NCBI RefSeq assembly: GCF_018881925.1
Contig: NZ_JACVPL010000007.1
Span: forward strand, 1 to 64,000
Length of the DNA stretch: 64,000 nt
DNA from: Polynucleobacter sp. Latsch14-2
GTDB taxonomy: Bacteria > Pseudomonadota > Gammaproteobacteria > Burkholderiales > Burkholderiaceae
Direction of reading: 5' to 3'
Each line of letters begins with the position of its first letter. Position 1 is the first letter of the stretch. Both the position numbers and the translations under genes were made by a program. A model generated the notes under the pieces. It worked only from the letters and a program-made list of their open reading frames with translations. It was not told where the DNA came from and did no database searches. This document shows positions 8,389 to 17,559 of this stretch, piece by piece.

Positions 8389-8518
8389 GTGATGAAACTG
8401 GACTTGAAGCGCTGATTGGTAAAACGAAGGGGGTTGCTGGCCGTGCCTGTTAGGTGCTCAGGCTGTTGATTCAAACGGATTGTTAGTCTTTCCCGTCGTT
8501 TACGGTGCATATGACTTT

Positions 8519-8546
8519 ACTTTACCCCAAATTTTGGGCTTTGCAA
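8519..8546 (-). promoter_or_regulatory. Candidate sigma70 promoter for a phoH leader
   Basis: On the minus strand TTGCAA (8546-8541), a 16-bp spacer and TAAAGT (8524-8519) resemble -35 and -10 boxes. The spacer contains a symmetric CCCAAA-N-TTTGGG dyad (8526-8538) that could be an operator. The predicted start near 8512 gives a leader of about 170 nt before phoH. About 125-160 nt of it precede or form the terminator hairpin. No gene lies in 8341-8572. Confidence 0.4.
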
Positions 8547-8572
8547 GCTCCCAATCAAAAATTATTAATAAA

Positions 8573-9040
8573 TTACTTTATGGCCTGGGCTGCTTGTAAT
8601 ACTTCTGTCACATGGCCAGGAACTTTCAGCCCGCGCCACTCTTTTGCCAGCTTTCCGGAAGAGTCAAAAAGAAAGGTGCTGCGCTCGACGCCACGAACTT
8701 GTTTGCCATACATATTCTTCATTTTCATAACACCAAAGAGTTGGCAAAGCTTCTCTTCCGTATCGGCCACCAATTCAAAGGGCAGATCCAGCTTGCTGCG
8801 GAAGTTATCGTGTGACTTAAGGCTATCGCGTGATACGCCCACTATCAAGGTGTTGGATTTAGTGAAGGCTTCAATATTGTCGCGGAATTCACCTGACTCA
8901 GCAGTGCATCCAGGGGTCATGTCTTTGGGGTAAAAATAAATGACTAATTTTTTTCCTTGCGCAGATGCGGGTGTAAATGTAAGACCTGAAGTAGCAGGGA
9001 TTGCACACTCGGGAATGGGTTGGCCAATAGCTACTGTCAT
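8573..9040 (-). CDS. bcp: Peroxiredoxin, BCP/PrxQ type
   Basis: Thiol peroxidase that reduces hydroperoxides. It is 155 aa with the thioredoxin-like fold. The peroxidatic Cys is 45 in the motif KDMTPGCTAESGEF. The Cys five residues later, found in E. coli BCP, is replaced by Gly50. The remaining Cys at 12 and 99 are not standard resolving positions. A one-Cys mechanism with an external thiol is therefore likely. It is transcribed toward phoH and separated from arnD by a 37-bp gap. Confidence 0.9.
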   Translation of the reverse strand: MTVAIGQPIPECAIPATSGLTFTPASAQGKKLVIYFYPKDMTPGCTAESGEFRDNIEAFTKSNTLIVGVSRDSLKSHDNFRSKLDLPFELVADTEEKLCQLFGVMKMKNMYGKQVRGVERSTFLFDSSGKLAKEWRGLKVPGHVTEVLQAAQAIK

Positions 9041-9077
9041 ATTAATCCTCTTGAAAAATAAAATGTCGCGGGTGCTT

Positions 9078-9995
9078 CTAATTACTTTGAATAATTAACT
9101 CGCCACTGCGGTTCGGAATTTCGCCCCAGCTAACGGGTAATACTGCTATTTTATCGAGTTGTTTGGTAATGTCCCAAGAATGGTGTAGCTCGCCCATGGT
9201 GACCAAGTCGTGGCCTTGGTTTAGCCAGCCAGCTAGCAATTGCTCAAATGCCGGAAGTAGTTTTTGACCTTCGAGCTCAGCATGGAGGGTAAAGACTTGA
9301 TCATTTGGGTTGCTTTGGGTTATTTCTAGTAGCTTTCTGACTGCTCCGAATTCATCGGCATCATTTATCCCAATCAACTCATCAAAGGTTGGGAGGGTGG
9401 TCGGGTATTGGACGTGTTTAGCTTTCCCGTGAGGGAGGGTTAAGCGGTAGGGCATAAGGTTCGGCTCCGCCCTGCCATCGGAGGAGTATTTCATGCCCCA
9501 TTGGTCCAGTTGCTCGAACGCCGCTTCATTCATTTGCCAGCCAGCTGCACCGTAAGTTGCCGGTACATGTCCAAAGATTTCAACAAAGCGATTCCAGCTC
9601 TTTTGCATTTGAGCCTTAGTCCACGCGGCATCTTTAGAACGGACTGCATCTTGCCAGGCCACATGATCCCAAGTGTGGATACCTACTTCATGACCGGCCT
9701 GATCAATAGCGCGCATTTCAGCAGCAGCCTTTTTACCAATATCGGGCCCAGGAAGTAGGACGCCATACAGCAGTGTTTTGATGCCGTAGTGTTCGACAAC
9801 GGAGGTGCGACTTACCTTCTTTAAAAATCCTGGGCGAAAGACACGCTTGAGAGCCCAGCCAGTATGATCAGGCCCAAGACTAAATAAGAAAGTGGCCTTT
9901 AGACCAAAGCGCTCCAGGGTGCGAGCTAGGTTCGGAACACCTTCTTTGGTGCCACGTAAGGTATCAACATCTACCTTGAGGGCGATCTTTGCCAT
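9078..9995 (-). CDS. arnD: ArnD: undecaprenyl-phosphate 4-formamido-L-arabinose deformylase
   Basis: Removes the formyl group from undecaprenyl-phosphate-L-Ara4FN on the way to lipid A modification. This is a NodB-type polysaccharide deacetylase of 305 aa. The metal-binding Asp lies in LKVDVDTLRGT near residue 9, and the zinc histidines lie in HEVGIHTWDH near 98-107. It is the last gene of the arn operon and starts 12 bp after the arnA decarboxylase gene. Confidence 0.9.
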   Translation of the reverse strand: MAKIALKVDVDTLRGTKEGVPNLARTLERFGLKATFLFSLGPDHTGWALKRVFRPGFLKKVSRTSVVEHYGIKTLLYGVLLPGPDIGKKAAAEMRAIDQAGHEVGIHTWDHVAWQDAVRSKDAAWTKAQMQKSWNRFVEIFGHVPATYGAAGWQMNEAAFEQLDQWGMKYSSDGRAEPNLMPYRLTLPHGKAKHVQYPTTLPTFDELIGINDADEFGAVRKLLEITQSNPNDQVFTLHAELEGQKLLPAFEQLLAGWLNQGHDLVTMGELHHSWDITKQLDKIAVLPVSWGEIPNRSGELIIQSN

Positions 9996-10007
9996 GGACC
10001 TTGGGAC

Positions 10008-11054
10008 TTATTCGTTGTCTACTAAGTGACGTGCTTTTTCGACGTCTTCACGGTAGGCCTCAAATATATTTTTTAGCGCATCAGTCATATTGGTTGTTGG
10101 CTTCCAGCCTAATTCATTCATCGTGTTATCGATAGCAGGAACGCGATTCTGAACGTCTTGATAGCCTTCACCATAGTACGCACCGGAGGTCGTTTCTTGA
10201 ATCTTGACTTCATTGGCAGTCTTTGCATACTCAGGAATGCTTGTGGCAATTTCTAGCATTTGTGTGGCAAGTTCGCGAACGGAATGATTATTTTTTGGGT
10301 TGCCGATGTTGTAGATTTTGCCGTTAGCAACACCATCTTTATTGTCGATAATTTTCATCAAGGCGTCGATGCCATCATCGATATAAGTAAAGGCGCGTTT
10401 TTGAGCTCCGCCATCGACAAGATTAATGGGCTCACCGCGAACGATGTGACCTAGGAATTGAGTTACTACGCGTGAGGAACCTTCTTTAGGTGTATAGATG
10501 CTGTCTAGGCCGGGTCCTATCCAATTAAATGGGCGGAATAGGGTGAAGCGCAGACCTTCCATTCCATAACCCCAGATCACGCGATCCATCAATTGCTTAG
10601 AGCAGGCATAGATCCAGCGTGGTTTGTTGATGGGGCCATAAACCATATTGGAAGCAGCTGGATCAAACTCACCGTCTTCGCACATTCCATAAACTTCAGA
10701 GGTGGATGGGAATACCAAATGCTTTTTATATTTCACAGCTGAGCGAACGATGGGAAGATTTGCTTCAAAGTCGAGCTCAAATACTTTTAATGGTTGCTGC
10801 ACATAAGTTGCCGGAGTGGCAATTGCTACTAAAGGGAGAATCACATCGCACTTGCGGATGTGATATTCCACCCATTCTTTATTGATGGTGATGTCACCTT
10901 CAAAGAAGTGCATGCGCGGATGTTCAATGAGATCTCCAAGGCGATCATTTTGCATATCCATGCCATAGACATCCCAGTCGGTTGTCTCCAGAATGCGCTT
11001 TGATAGGTGGTGGCCAATAAAGCCATTTACGCCAAGAATGAGTACTTTTTTCAT
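10008..11054 (-). CDS. arnA: ArnA C-domain as a separate gene: UDP-glucuronate decarboxylase
   Basis: Oxidatively decarboxylates UDP-glucuronic acid to UDP-4-keto-pentose. It is an NAD-dependent short-chain epimerase/dehydratase fold of 348 aa. The nucleotide-binding loop is GVNGFIGHHL at residues 8-17. The catalytic Tyr-x-x-x-Lys appears as YACSK in WIYACSKQLMDRV. In enterobacteria this domain is fused behind the formyltransferase; here it is a stand-alone protein. The formyltransferase gene precedes it after a 44-bp gap. Confidence 0.88.
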   Translation of the reverse strand: MKKVLILGVNGFIGHHLSKRILETTDWDVYGMDMQNDRLGDLIEHPRMHFFEGDITINKEWVEYHIRKCDVILPLVAIATPATYVQQPLKVFELDFEANLPIVRSAVKYKKHLVFPSTSEVYGMCEDGEFDPAASNMVYGPINKPRWIYACSKQLMDRVIWGYGMEGLRFTLFRPFNWIGPGLDSIYTPKEGSSRVVTQFLGHIVRGEPINLVDGGAQKRAFTYIDDGIDALMKIIDNKDGVANGKIYNIGNPKNNHSVRELATQMLEIATSIPEYAKTANEVKIQETTSGAYYGEGYQDVQNRVPAIDNTMNELGWKPTTNMTDALKNIFEAYREDVEKARHLVDNE

Positions 11055-11098
11055 CTTTACTGCCTCGTTTTAATCTAATAAGTTTGTTGCTGCATTTG

Positions 11099-11971
11099 TT
11101 ACTGATCTAAAGCAGGGAACCAATCCAGGATTTCAACTGCCTGATGGTCGCCACAAACGCCGAATACCCGATTATCAACCACTTGTATACCTGGCGCCCG
11201 AAGATCTAGGTTGGCTGGAAATGGTCCTTTTAGTGTGGTACGCGCCACAATCATCTTCTGACCTAAATTATCAGTAAAAGCCCCTGGATACGGGGGCGCT
11301 ACAGCCCGCACGAGATTGTGGACCTGTTTGGCGCTTTGCTCCCAATGAATGCATCCATCTGCTGGCTTGCGACCGCCAAAATAACTGCCCTGATCTATTC
11401 GATTTGGTTTTTTGGGAACCCGTCCTTGAATGAGCTCCGGTAATGCCTGCTGAATAACCTCAACCGCAGCTTCACTTACTTTGCCAAAGACATCCGTAGC
11501 GGTTTCATCAGGGCCAATTGAGACGGCAGATTGGCCAACGATATCTCCAGCATCAGGCTTGACTTCCATAATGTGCAAAGTGGCACCAGTTTCAATTTCT
11601 CCATGAAGGATCGCCCAATTGACTGGCGCTCGACCACGATATTTGGGTAGTAGAGAGCCATGCATATTTAGGGCGGCAATTTTGGCGCAAGCAATTAGCT
11701 CCGCTGGAATCATATGGCGATAGTAGAAAGAGAAAAGATAGTCTGGTGCTAGATTCTGAATTCTGGGAATAAGTCCCGTTAACTCTTGTGCCGAGGGAGT
11801 AAGGAAGGGAATGCGTTGATCTTCGCAGAGTTTGGCTACACTTCCAAACCACACATTTTCATTTGGATCGTCTAGATGAGTTAATACCAAATCAATCCGG
11901 ATGCCAGCGTTAATTAAGGCCTTTAAGCAATTGACGCCAACGTCATGATAGGCAAAGACGACTGCGTGCAA
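11099..11971 (-). CDS. ArnA N-domain as a separate gene: UDP-L-Ara4N formyltransferase
   Basis: Transfers a formyl group from 10-formyl-tetrahydrofolate to UDP-L-Ara4N. It is 290 aa. It shows the formyltransferase core AALNMHGSLLPKYRGRAP with the catalytic Asn and His, and the Asp in KPDAGDIVGQ. The C-terminal OB-like part holds VHNLVRAVAPPYPGAF. It abuts arnC, and the ArnA decarboxylase follows as its own gene. Together the two replace the bifunctional ArnA of E. coli. Confidence 0.86.
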   Translation of the reverse strand: MHAVVFAYHDVGVNCLKALINAGIRIDLVLTHLDDPNENVWFGSVAKLCEDQRIPFLTPSAQELTGLIPRIQNLAPDYLFSFYYRHMIPAELIACAKIAALNMHGSLLPKYRGRAPVNWAILHGEIETGATLHIMEVKPDAGDIVGQSAVSIGPDETATDVFGKVSEAAVEVIQQALPELIQGRVPKKPNRIDQGSYFGGRKPADGCIHWEQSAKQVHNLVRAVAPPYPGAFTDNLGQKMIVARTTLKGPFPANLDLRAPGIQVVDNRVFGVCGDHQAVEILDWFPALDQ

Positions 11972-12934
11972 TTATTTTTTCTCTAAAACAGTTTGTACAA
12001 CATAACGTGGACGTTGTCTTACTTGTTGATAGATTCGGCCAATATATTCGCCCAGTAAACCTAGACCAAAGAGCATTACACCAATTAAGAAGAAGGTAAG
12101 GGCGAAGAGTGTAAATACACCCTCCACCTCAGCGCCCAATACAAAGCGCCGTACAAGTAAGTAGATAAATAAACTACCTGCCGCTAAAGAGAGCAGCATC
12201 CCAAGCGCCGAGAAGATCTGCAGGGGCATTACCGAGAAACCAGTTACCAAGTCAAAATTCAGACGAATGAGCTGATACAGACTGTATTTAGATTCCCCGG
12301 CATAGCGCTCTTCGTGTTTAACGATAATTTCAGTGGGGTTTGCTGCAAAGGTATATGCCAGCGCCGGAATAAACGTATTGCTTTCATCACACTGGCGTAC
12401 TAGATCCACAATCCGACGACTATAGCCCCGCAACATGCAACCTTGATCGGTCATCGTAATGCGAGTGATGCTTTGGCGCAGATGATTCATCGCGCGTGAG
12501 GCAAATTTTCTAAACAAGCTGTCGCGACGATCTGCGCGAATAGTGCCGACATAATCATGACCTTTTAATAGCTCATTGGTCAGGGCATCAATTTCTTCGG
12601 GAGGATTTTGTAAGTCTGCATCCAAGGTGATGATGTATTCACCGCGAGCATACTCAAAGCCAGCCATGATGGCCATGTGTTGTCCAAAGTTGCTATGAAA
12701 TAACACTGCACGCGTGACATCGGGACGAAGTTCAACTTGTTTGGCCAGTATTCCGGCCGAGCGATCTTTGCTGCCATCATTAACAAAAACTACTTCGTAG
12801 TTAATGTTGTGCTTTGCGGATAGAGTGTCTAGCGCTGGGTAGAGGCGATCAAAGAGTGCCTGCAGGCCATCTTCCTCGTTGTAAACGGGGATAACAATAC
12901 TGAGCTTTGGGGCGGCATCTAAATTGGCTGTCAT
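11972..12934 (-). CDS. arnC: ArnC: undecaprenyl-phosphate Ara4FN transferase
   Basis: Family 2 glycosyltransferase that loads formylated aminoarabinose onto undecaprenyl phosphate at the inner membrane. The GT-A domain starts LSIVIPVYNEEDGL, with the metal-binding DADLQNPPEE. Two C-terminal membrane helices lie at about 225-300, and the LGEYIGRIYQQVRQRPRYVV ending is typical. I choose the ATG at 12934 (320 aa). A TTG start at 12964 would add ten residues without a better ribosome site. It sits between arnB and the formyltransferase gene. Confidence 0.9.
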   Translation of the reverse strand: MTANLDAAPKLSIVIPVYNEEDGLQALFDRLYPALDTLSAKHNINYEVVFVNDGSKDRSAGILAKQVELRPDVTRAVLFHSNFGQHMAIMAGFEYARGEYIITLDADLQNPPEEIDALTNELLKGHDYVGTIRADRRDSLFRKFASRAMNHLRQSITRITMTDQGCMLRGYSRRIVDLVRQCDESNTFIPALAYTFAANPTEIIVKHEERYAGESKYSLYQLIRLNFDLVTGFSVMPLQIFSALGMLLSLAAGSLFIYLLVRRFVLGAEVEGVFTLFALTFFLIGVMLFGLGLLGEYIGRIYQQVRQRPRYVVQTVLEKK

Positions 12935-12983
12935 GGTGCAATTTTGCCTGATCTTGGCAATCAAGCCTATTTATCGCAAGTGG

Positions 12984-14144
12984 CTAGTTTTTATGGTGTT
13001 TTTTCAGGATGCCGCATAGTCCTTGGGCAATTCGACTGGTATCCCCAGCTACCATCCCAGGAAATAAGGGGAGAGTCAAAATGGAGCGACCAATGCGCTC
13101 TGCAATTGGGGTGTCTGTCGTTTTATAGGCTAAATTTTTGTAAAGAGTAAAGCCCGTAATGGCTGGGTAATGAACGCCGGTCCCAATTCCCAGGTCTTTG
13201 AGTTCTGTCATCACTTGAGCCCGATCTACGGTAAGTTGATCCAGTGGCAGGATGACTTGAAACATATGCCAATTACTGTCCGTGAAATTTTCAGGAGGCA
13301 ATTCTAATTTGAGATCTCCGATGCCAGCGGATTTCATTTCAGCGCGGATGACGCTAAAGTACTCGCGCGCTAGATCAGTTCGTCGCGCTTGAAACGCGGG
13401 CAGTTGTTTGAGTTGATGTAGACCAATAACAGCGTTAACATCGGTTAAATTATCTTTGCCGCCAAGTAGATCTACATCCATCCCATCGATACCTTGACGC
13501 GTTAATCCTTGCAGACGAAATTTCTCTGCTACTTTTGCTTCATCTAGGGTATTAAAAACCAAGCAACCACCCTCAATGGTAGAGAGGTTTTTGTTTGCCT
13601 GAAAGCTGAAGCTCACGAGATCTCCAATGGCGCCAATCTTTTGATCTTTCCAACGAGAGCCAAAGGCTTGTGCAGCATCTTCAATCACGCGCAGATTGTA
13701 TTGCTTGGCTAGCGCATACAGTTGATCCATGTCCACAGGCAGCCCAGCTAGATAGACCGGCATGATAGCACGTGTTTTGGGGGTAATGGCAGCAGCAACT
13801 TTACTTAAATCGATGTTGCGAGTGATGGGATCAATGTCCACAAAAACAGGTTTTGCCCCAACGCCTAAAATCACATTGGAAGTAGCAACCCATGAGATGG
13901 GGGTGGTGATCACTTCATCACCTGCGCCGATACCCAGTACTTGCAGGGCAATTTTCATGGTGGCAGTGCCATTGGCAAAGCAGCGAACTGGTCTGCCACC
14001 AAAATATTCGCTTAATGTGGATTCAAATTCGGTGAGTTTTGGACCTGAAGTTACCCAACCGGAACGCAAGACTTCACTTACTGCATCAATTGTTTCTTGA
14101 TTGAAGCTTGGGCGGGTGAAGGGGATGAATGGCAGTTCTGACAT
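12984..14144 (-). CDS. arnB: ArnB: UDP-4-amino-4-deoxy-L-arabinose aminotransferase
   Basis: PLP enzyme that aminates UDP-4-keto-arabinose. It is 386 aa in the DegT/DnrJ/EryC1 family, starting FIPFTRPSFNQETI as in ArnB. The PLP-binding region EDAAQAFGS and the Schiff-base Lys in FQANKNLSTIEGG are both present. The ATG follows AAGGCTCCTT and lies 8 bp after arnT. Confidence 0.9.
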   Translation of the reverse strand: MSELPFIPFTRPSFNQETIDAVSEVLRSGWVTSGPKLTEFESTLSEYFGGRPVRCFANGTATMKIALQVLGIGAGDEVITTPISWVATSNVILGVGAKPVFVDIDPITRNIDLSKVAAAITPKTRAIMPVYLAGLPVDMDQLYALAKQYNLRVIEDAAQAFGSRWKDQKIGAIGDLVSFSFQANKNLSTIEGGCLVFNTLDEAKVAEKFRLQGLTRQGIDGMDVDLLGGKDNLTDVNAVIGLHQLKQLPAFQARRTDLAREYFSVIRAEMKSAGIGDLKLELPPENFTDSNWHMFQVILPLDQLTVDRAQVMTELKDLGIGTGVHYPAITGFTLYKNLAYKTTDTPIAERIGRSILTLPLFPGMVAGDTSRIAQGLCGILKKHHKN

Positions 14145-14152
14145 AAGGAGCC

Positions 14153-15850
14153 TTATGGTTTTGTGGGGTTTGCAAAATCTGGGTGTTTCACAATCACTCT
14201 ACGCGAATCTCTGCCAACCTCTTGCATTGGCAGCCCTTGTTTTTGCAGTTCAATGTATTGCTCGGGCACCATTAATGCATAAGCGGTGGAGTCTTCTTTC
14301 CAGCGAGTAATGAAAGCAGCTAGAGTTGCTAGCCATAGACCAGGCTCCTGATGAACGCCAAACTCTAGCTCATCCGGGGATTGGACCATGATCATGGTCC
14401 TACCTAAGTAGAAGGGCATTGTGTGGTCTAGGATATTGACCGAGTAGAAATTCACCTTCTCGGGAAGGTTTACTTTGACTCGCTCAGCTAAATCAACCCC
14501 AGAAACTGCGCGACCCAGAGTTTCGTGACCTGTGCCAGCGATAATGGCACAGAGGAAAAATCCCCCAGCAAAGCTAGCGATACTCAGTAGGCCATTGCGC
14601 TTGCTTTGCCATGCGGCTAGAAGACTAAAGATCATGAGCGCTATTAATGCTGCAACGACCCACTGAGTGTATTGCGCATAAGCCATGATTTCATCTGGTC
14701 TCGCCTGTCGGCCAATCTCAGACAGGAAGCCAAAGCCAACTGCACTCAAGATGGCAAAAGCAATGGCTTGCAATTTCCATGACACTCCAAGTGAATTAGA
14801 TTGACCAAGGAGTTGATCAAGCTTGATTCCAACCAGCATTGCCAATGCGGGAAAAATAGGAATGATGTAACCCGGCAACTTAGAGTGGGAGGCGCTAAAA
14901 AAGGCAAAGATTACAGCGGACCAGCATGCCAATAACCAGCTACTGGAGAAGTCACGACAATGAGTCCTCCAGGCTTTTCTGAATGCTCCAGATAACTGCA
15001 TGACCCAAGGCAGAAAACCGACAACTAGTAAAGGAATGAAATAGTAGACAGGTCCTGTTCTGCTGTGAGCATTCTGCGTAAAGCGTTGCAAATGTTCGTG
15101 TATGAAAAAGAATTCTAAGAATTCAGGATTGCGTTGAGCTACCAACAGAAACCATGGCGCCGTGATGACTAGGAAAAGGAGCATGCCGCTCACAATGTGC
15201 AGGCGTTTCCAAATCTTCCAGTCCCAGTTGGTAAAGGAATAAGCGATCAACACCATAGCGGGAATAGCCCCACCAATTAGACCTTTAGATAGGGTGGCGA
15301 GCGCCATGAAGGTCCAGCAAAGCCACATCCAATGACGAGTAGATGATTTGCTTTGCGAAGACTGCGCTAGCAATAGACTGCATAGTGCTGCTACTAAAAA
15401 TGCCGATAGGCCCATATCAAGAGAGTTCATGTGCCCACTGATAATCCACATGGGGCTAGATGCCAAGACGGCAGCTGATAAAAACCCTGCTCTTGAGCCA
15501 TAGAGTTTGGCGCTGGTAAGACCAACTGCAATGATAGTCAGGAAACCAGTCAGCGCAGTCCACAGCCTAGCTTGCCAATCGCCTATCCCAAAAGCTTTAA
15601 AGGCAAGTGCGGTAGCCCACACCTGCAGTGGTGGCTTCTCAAAATATTTATAGCCGTTATAGCGGGGCGTTACCCAGTCGCCCGTAACCAGCATTTCTCG
15701 CGCCATCTCTGCATAACGACCCTCATCCGAGGGGATTAAGTGTCGATAATTTAATGTACCAAACCACAGAAGCGCATAAATCAGAGCAAGCAGCAGAATT
15801 TTGCTGGGGCTTAAGAGATTCAGCCGTTTGGTTTGCTCTAATTCCATCAA
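14153..15850 (-). CDS. arnT: ArnT-like aminoarabinose transferase (GT-C glycosyltransferase)
   Basis: Integral-membrane enzyme that would transfer L-Ara4N from undecaprenyl phosphate to lipid A in the periplasm, giving resistance to cationic peptides. It is 565 aa. The first membrane helix (about 17-37) is followed by the periplasmic motif SDEGRYAEMAREML with catalytic acids, then YNGYKYFEKPPLQVW. About 11-12 helices follow, then a soluble C-terminal domain. It heads the arn cluster and its ATG overlaps the stop of the upstream Mth938-like gene. Substrate assignment rests on the neighbours. Confidence 0.87.
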   Translation of the reverse strand: MMELEQTKRLNLLSPSKILLLALIYALLWFGTLNYRHLIPSDEGRYAEMAREMLVTGDWVTPRYNGYKYFEKPPLQVWATALAFKAFGIGDWQARLWTALTGFLTIIAVGLTSAKLYGSRAGFLSAAVLASSPMWIISGHMNSLDMGLSAFLVAALCSLLLAQSSQSKSSTRHWMWLCWTFMALATLSKGLIGGAIPAMVLIAYSFTNWDWKIWKRLHIVSGMLLFLVITAPWFLLVAQRNPEFLEFFFIHEHLQRFTQNAHSRTGPVYYFIPLLVVGFLPWVMQLSGAFRKAWRTHCRDFSSSWLLACWSAVIFAFFSASHSKLPGYIIPIFPALAMLVGIKLDQLLGQSNSLGVSWKLQAIAFAILSAVGFGFLSEIGRQARPDEIMAYAQYTQWVVAALIALMIFSLLAAWQSKRNGLLSIASFAGGFFLCAIIAGTGHETLGRAVSGVDLAERVKVNLPEKVNFYSVNILDHTMPFYLGRTMIMVQSPDELEFGVHQEPGLWLATLAAFITRWKEDSTAYALMVPEQYIELQKQGLPMQEVGRDSRRVIVKHPDFANPTKP

Positions 15851-16230
15851 CTGGGTTCCACAATCAAAGCTAATAGAACTTGACGACCTTCGCCAACTAA
15901 GATGTTGTAGGTTCGACAGGCTGCTTGGGAATTCATGATTTCAAAGCCAATCTTGGCTGAAATGAGGGCTTTCATGAGCTCAGGCTTGGGAAAATGCTGT
16001 TTATTGCCGGTGCCGATAATGATTAATTCAGGCTGAAGCGTAACCATTTGCTCAAAATGACTGGTTTCCAGGTCTTTAAATGCCTTGATTGGCCATTCTG
16101 AGATAGCTCCAGCGGAGCTAATCAAGACGGCATGGCTATAGGGGATCTTGTTGATTTCGACATAGCCATCACCGTAGCCAGTGATCGTATTCGATCCGAA
16201 GTGGGGGTCAGATTGAAGCTTCACGTGCAC
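15847..16230 (-). CDS. Mth938-like (DUF498) domain protein
   Basis: Small soluble protein of 127 aa whose core PELIIIGTGNKQHFP matches the Mth938/NDUFAF3-like family. The family has an alpha/beta fold, and bacterial members have no established reaction. Its stop overlaps the arnT start by 4 bp, so it is probably the first gene of the arn transcript. A role in the pathway is unknown. It is divergent from the aminotransferase gene. Confidence 0.8.
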   Translation of the reverse strand: MHVKLQSDPHFGSNTITGYGDGYVEINKIPYSHAVLISSAGAISEWPIKAFKDLETSHFEQMVTLQPELIIIGTGNKQHFPKPELMKALISAKIGFEIMNSQAACRTYNILVGEGRQVLLALIVEPS

Positions 16231-16302
16231 TCTCTGTCATAATTATATTGATTATAGCCAGCTGTTTTTTCCTAGATTTCAAGAACTTACCTTTAATTTA
16301 TT

Positions 16303-17559
16303 GTGAAACCGATCCTAAAGTCCGAAAAACTCAATCACGTCTGTTATGACATTCGTGGGCCGGTGCTTGAGCTTGCTCAGCGCATGGAGGAAGAGGGTCA
16401 AAAAATCATCAAATTAAATATTGGGAATGTGGGGGTATTTGGCTTCGATCCGCCCGAAGAAATCCAGCGGGACATGATCCGTAATTTAAGCAATGCCTCA
16501 GCGTACTCTGATTCCAAGGGAATCTTTGCGGCACGTAAGGCCATCATGCAGTACTCCCAGGAAAAAGGCATCCAAGGTGTCACTTTGGATGATATCTATA
16601 CTGGCAATGGCGTTTCCGAGCTCATTGTGATGTCCATGAATGCATTGCTCAACAATGGCGATGAAGTGTTGGTTCCTGCTCCTGACTATCCTTTATGGAC
16701 GGCTGCTGTAAGTCTTTCAGGTGGCACCCCCGTGCATTACCTATGTGATGAATCAAAAGAGTGGGCGCCCGATTTAGTTGACTTGCGTAAAAAGATTACG
16801 TCTCGCACAAAAGCGATTGTGGTGATTAACCCCAATAATCCAACGGGCGCGATTTATTCCCAGGAAATATTGCTGGAGTTAACTAAGATTGCACGCGAAC
16901 ACGATTTAATTTTGTTTGCCGATGAGATTTACGACAAGATGTTGTATGACCAGGAGAGACATGTTTCTCTGGCGTCACTGTCTACCGATGTGGTTGTCAT
17001 CACGTTTAATGGTTTATCGAAAAACTACCGTTCCTGCGGCTATCGTGCTGGTTGGATGGTGGTGTCCGGCGATAAAGAAATGGTCCGCGACTACATTGAA
17101 GGGCTTAATATGCTCTCCTCTATGCGGCTGTGTGCAAATGTCCCAGGTCAGTACGCAATCCAAACTGCGCTTGGTGGATATCAAAGCATTAATGACCTTG
17201 TGAGTGAGGGTGGGCGTTTGGCTAAGCAGCGCGATCTTGCCTGGAAGCTCATTACAGATATTCCGGGTGTGACATGTGTCAAACCCAAATCTGCTTTGTA
17301 CCTCTTTCCAAAATTGGATCCAGAGATGTATCCGGTTGAGAATGACCAGCAATTTATTGCTGATTTCTTGAAGGAGGAAAAGGTATTACTCGTTCAGGGA
17401 TCTGGATTTAATTGGGCCAAGCCTGATCATTTCCGTGTAGTGTTCTTGCCCCATGAGGATGTGTTGAAGGAGGCAATTAGTCGCCTTGCACGTTTTCTGG
17501 AGCGCTATCGTCAAAAGTATGGCCGCAAGGCTTCTTCAACTGCAGCAAAGGCATCATGA
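16303..17559 (+). CDS. alaA: Alanine-type aminotransferase (AlaA-like, class I/II)
   Basis: PLP enzyme expected to interconvert pyruvate and alanine with glutamate. It is 418 aa and starts at GTG 16303. The class I fold motifs are VINPNNPTGAIYS (about 170-182), FADEIYDKMLYD and the Schiff-base Lys in FNGLSKNYRSCGYRAGWM. The sequence is close to the AlaA (YfbQ) subgroup that often precedes homoserine dehydrogenase in betaproteobacteria. Its stop overlaps the hom start (ATGA), indicating translational coupling. Confidence 0.87.
   Translation: MKPILKSEKLNHVCYDIRGPVLELAQRMEEEGQKIIKLNIGNVGVFGFDPPEEIQRDMIRNLSNASAYSDSKGIFAARKAIMQYSQEKGIQGVTLDDIYTGNGVSELIVMSMNALLNNGDEVLVPAPDYPLWTAAVSLSGGTPVHYLCDESKEWAPDLVDLRKKITSRTKAIVVINPNNPTGAIYSQEILLELTKIAREHDLILFADEIYDKMLYDQERHVSLASLSTDVVVITFNGLSKNYRSCGYRAGWMVVSGDKEMVRDYIEGLNMLSSMRLCANVPGQYAIQTALGGYQSINDLVSEGGRLAKQRDLAWKLITDIPGVTCVKPKSALYLFPKLDPEMYPVENDQQFIADFLKEEKVLLVQGSGFNWAKPDHFRVVFLPHEDVLKEAISRLARFLERYRQKYGRKASSTAAKAS

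Noticed and set aside
8505-8933. 142-residue reading frame on the plus strand opposite bcp
   Set aside because: It lies antisense to a clear peroxiredoxin gene, has no family features and no ribosome site.
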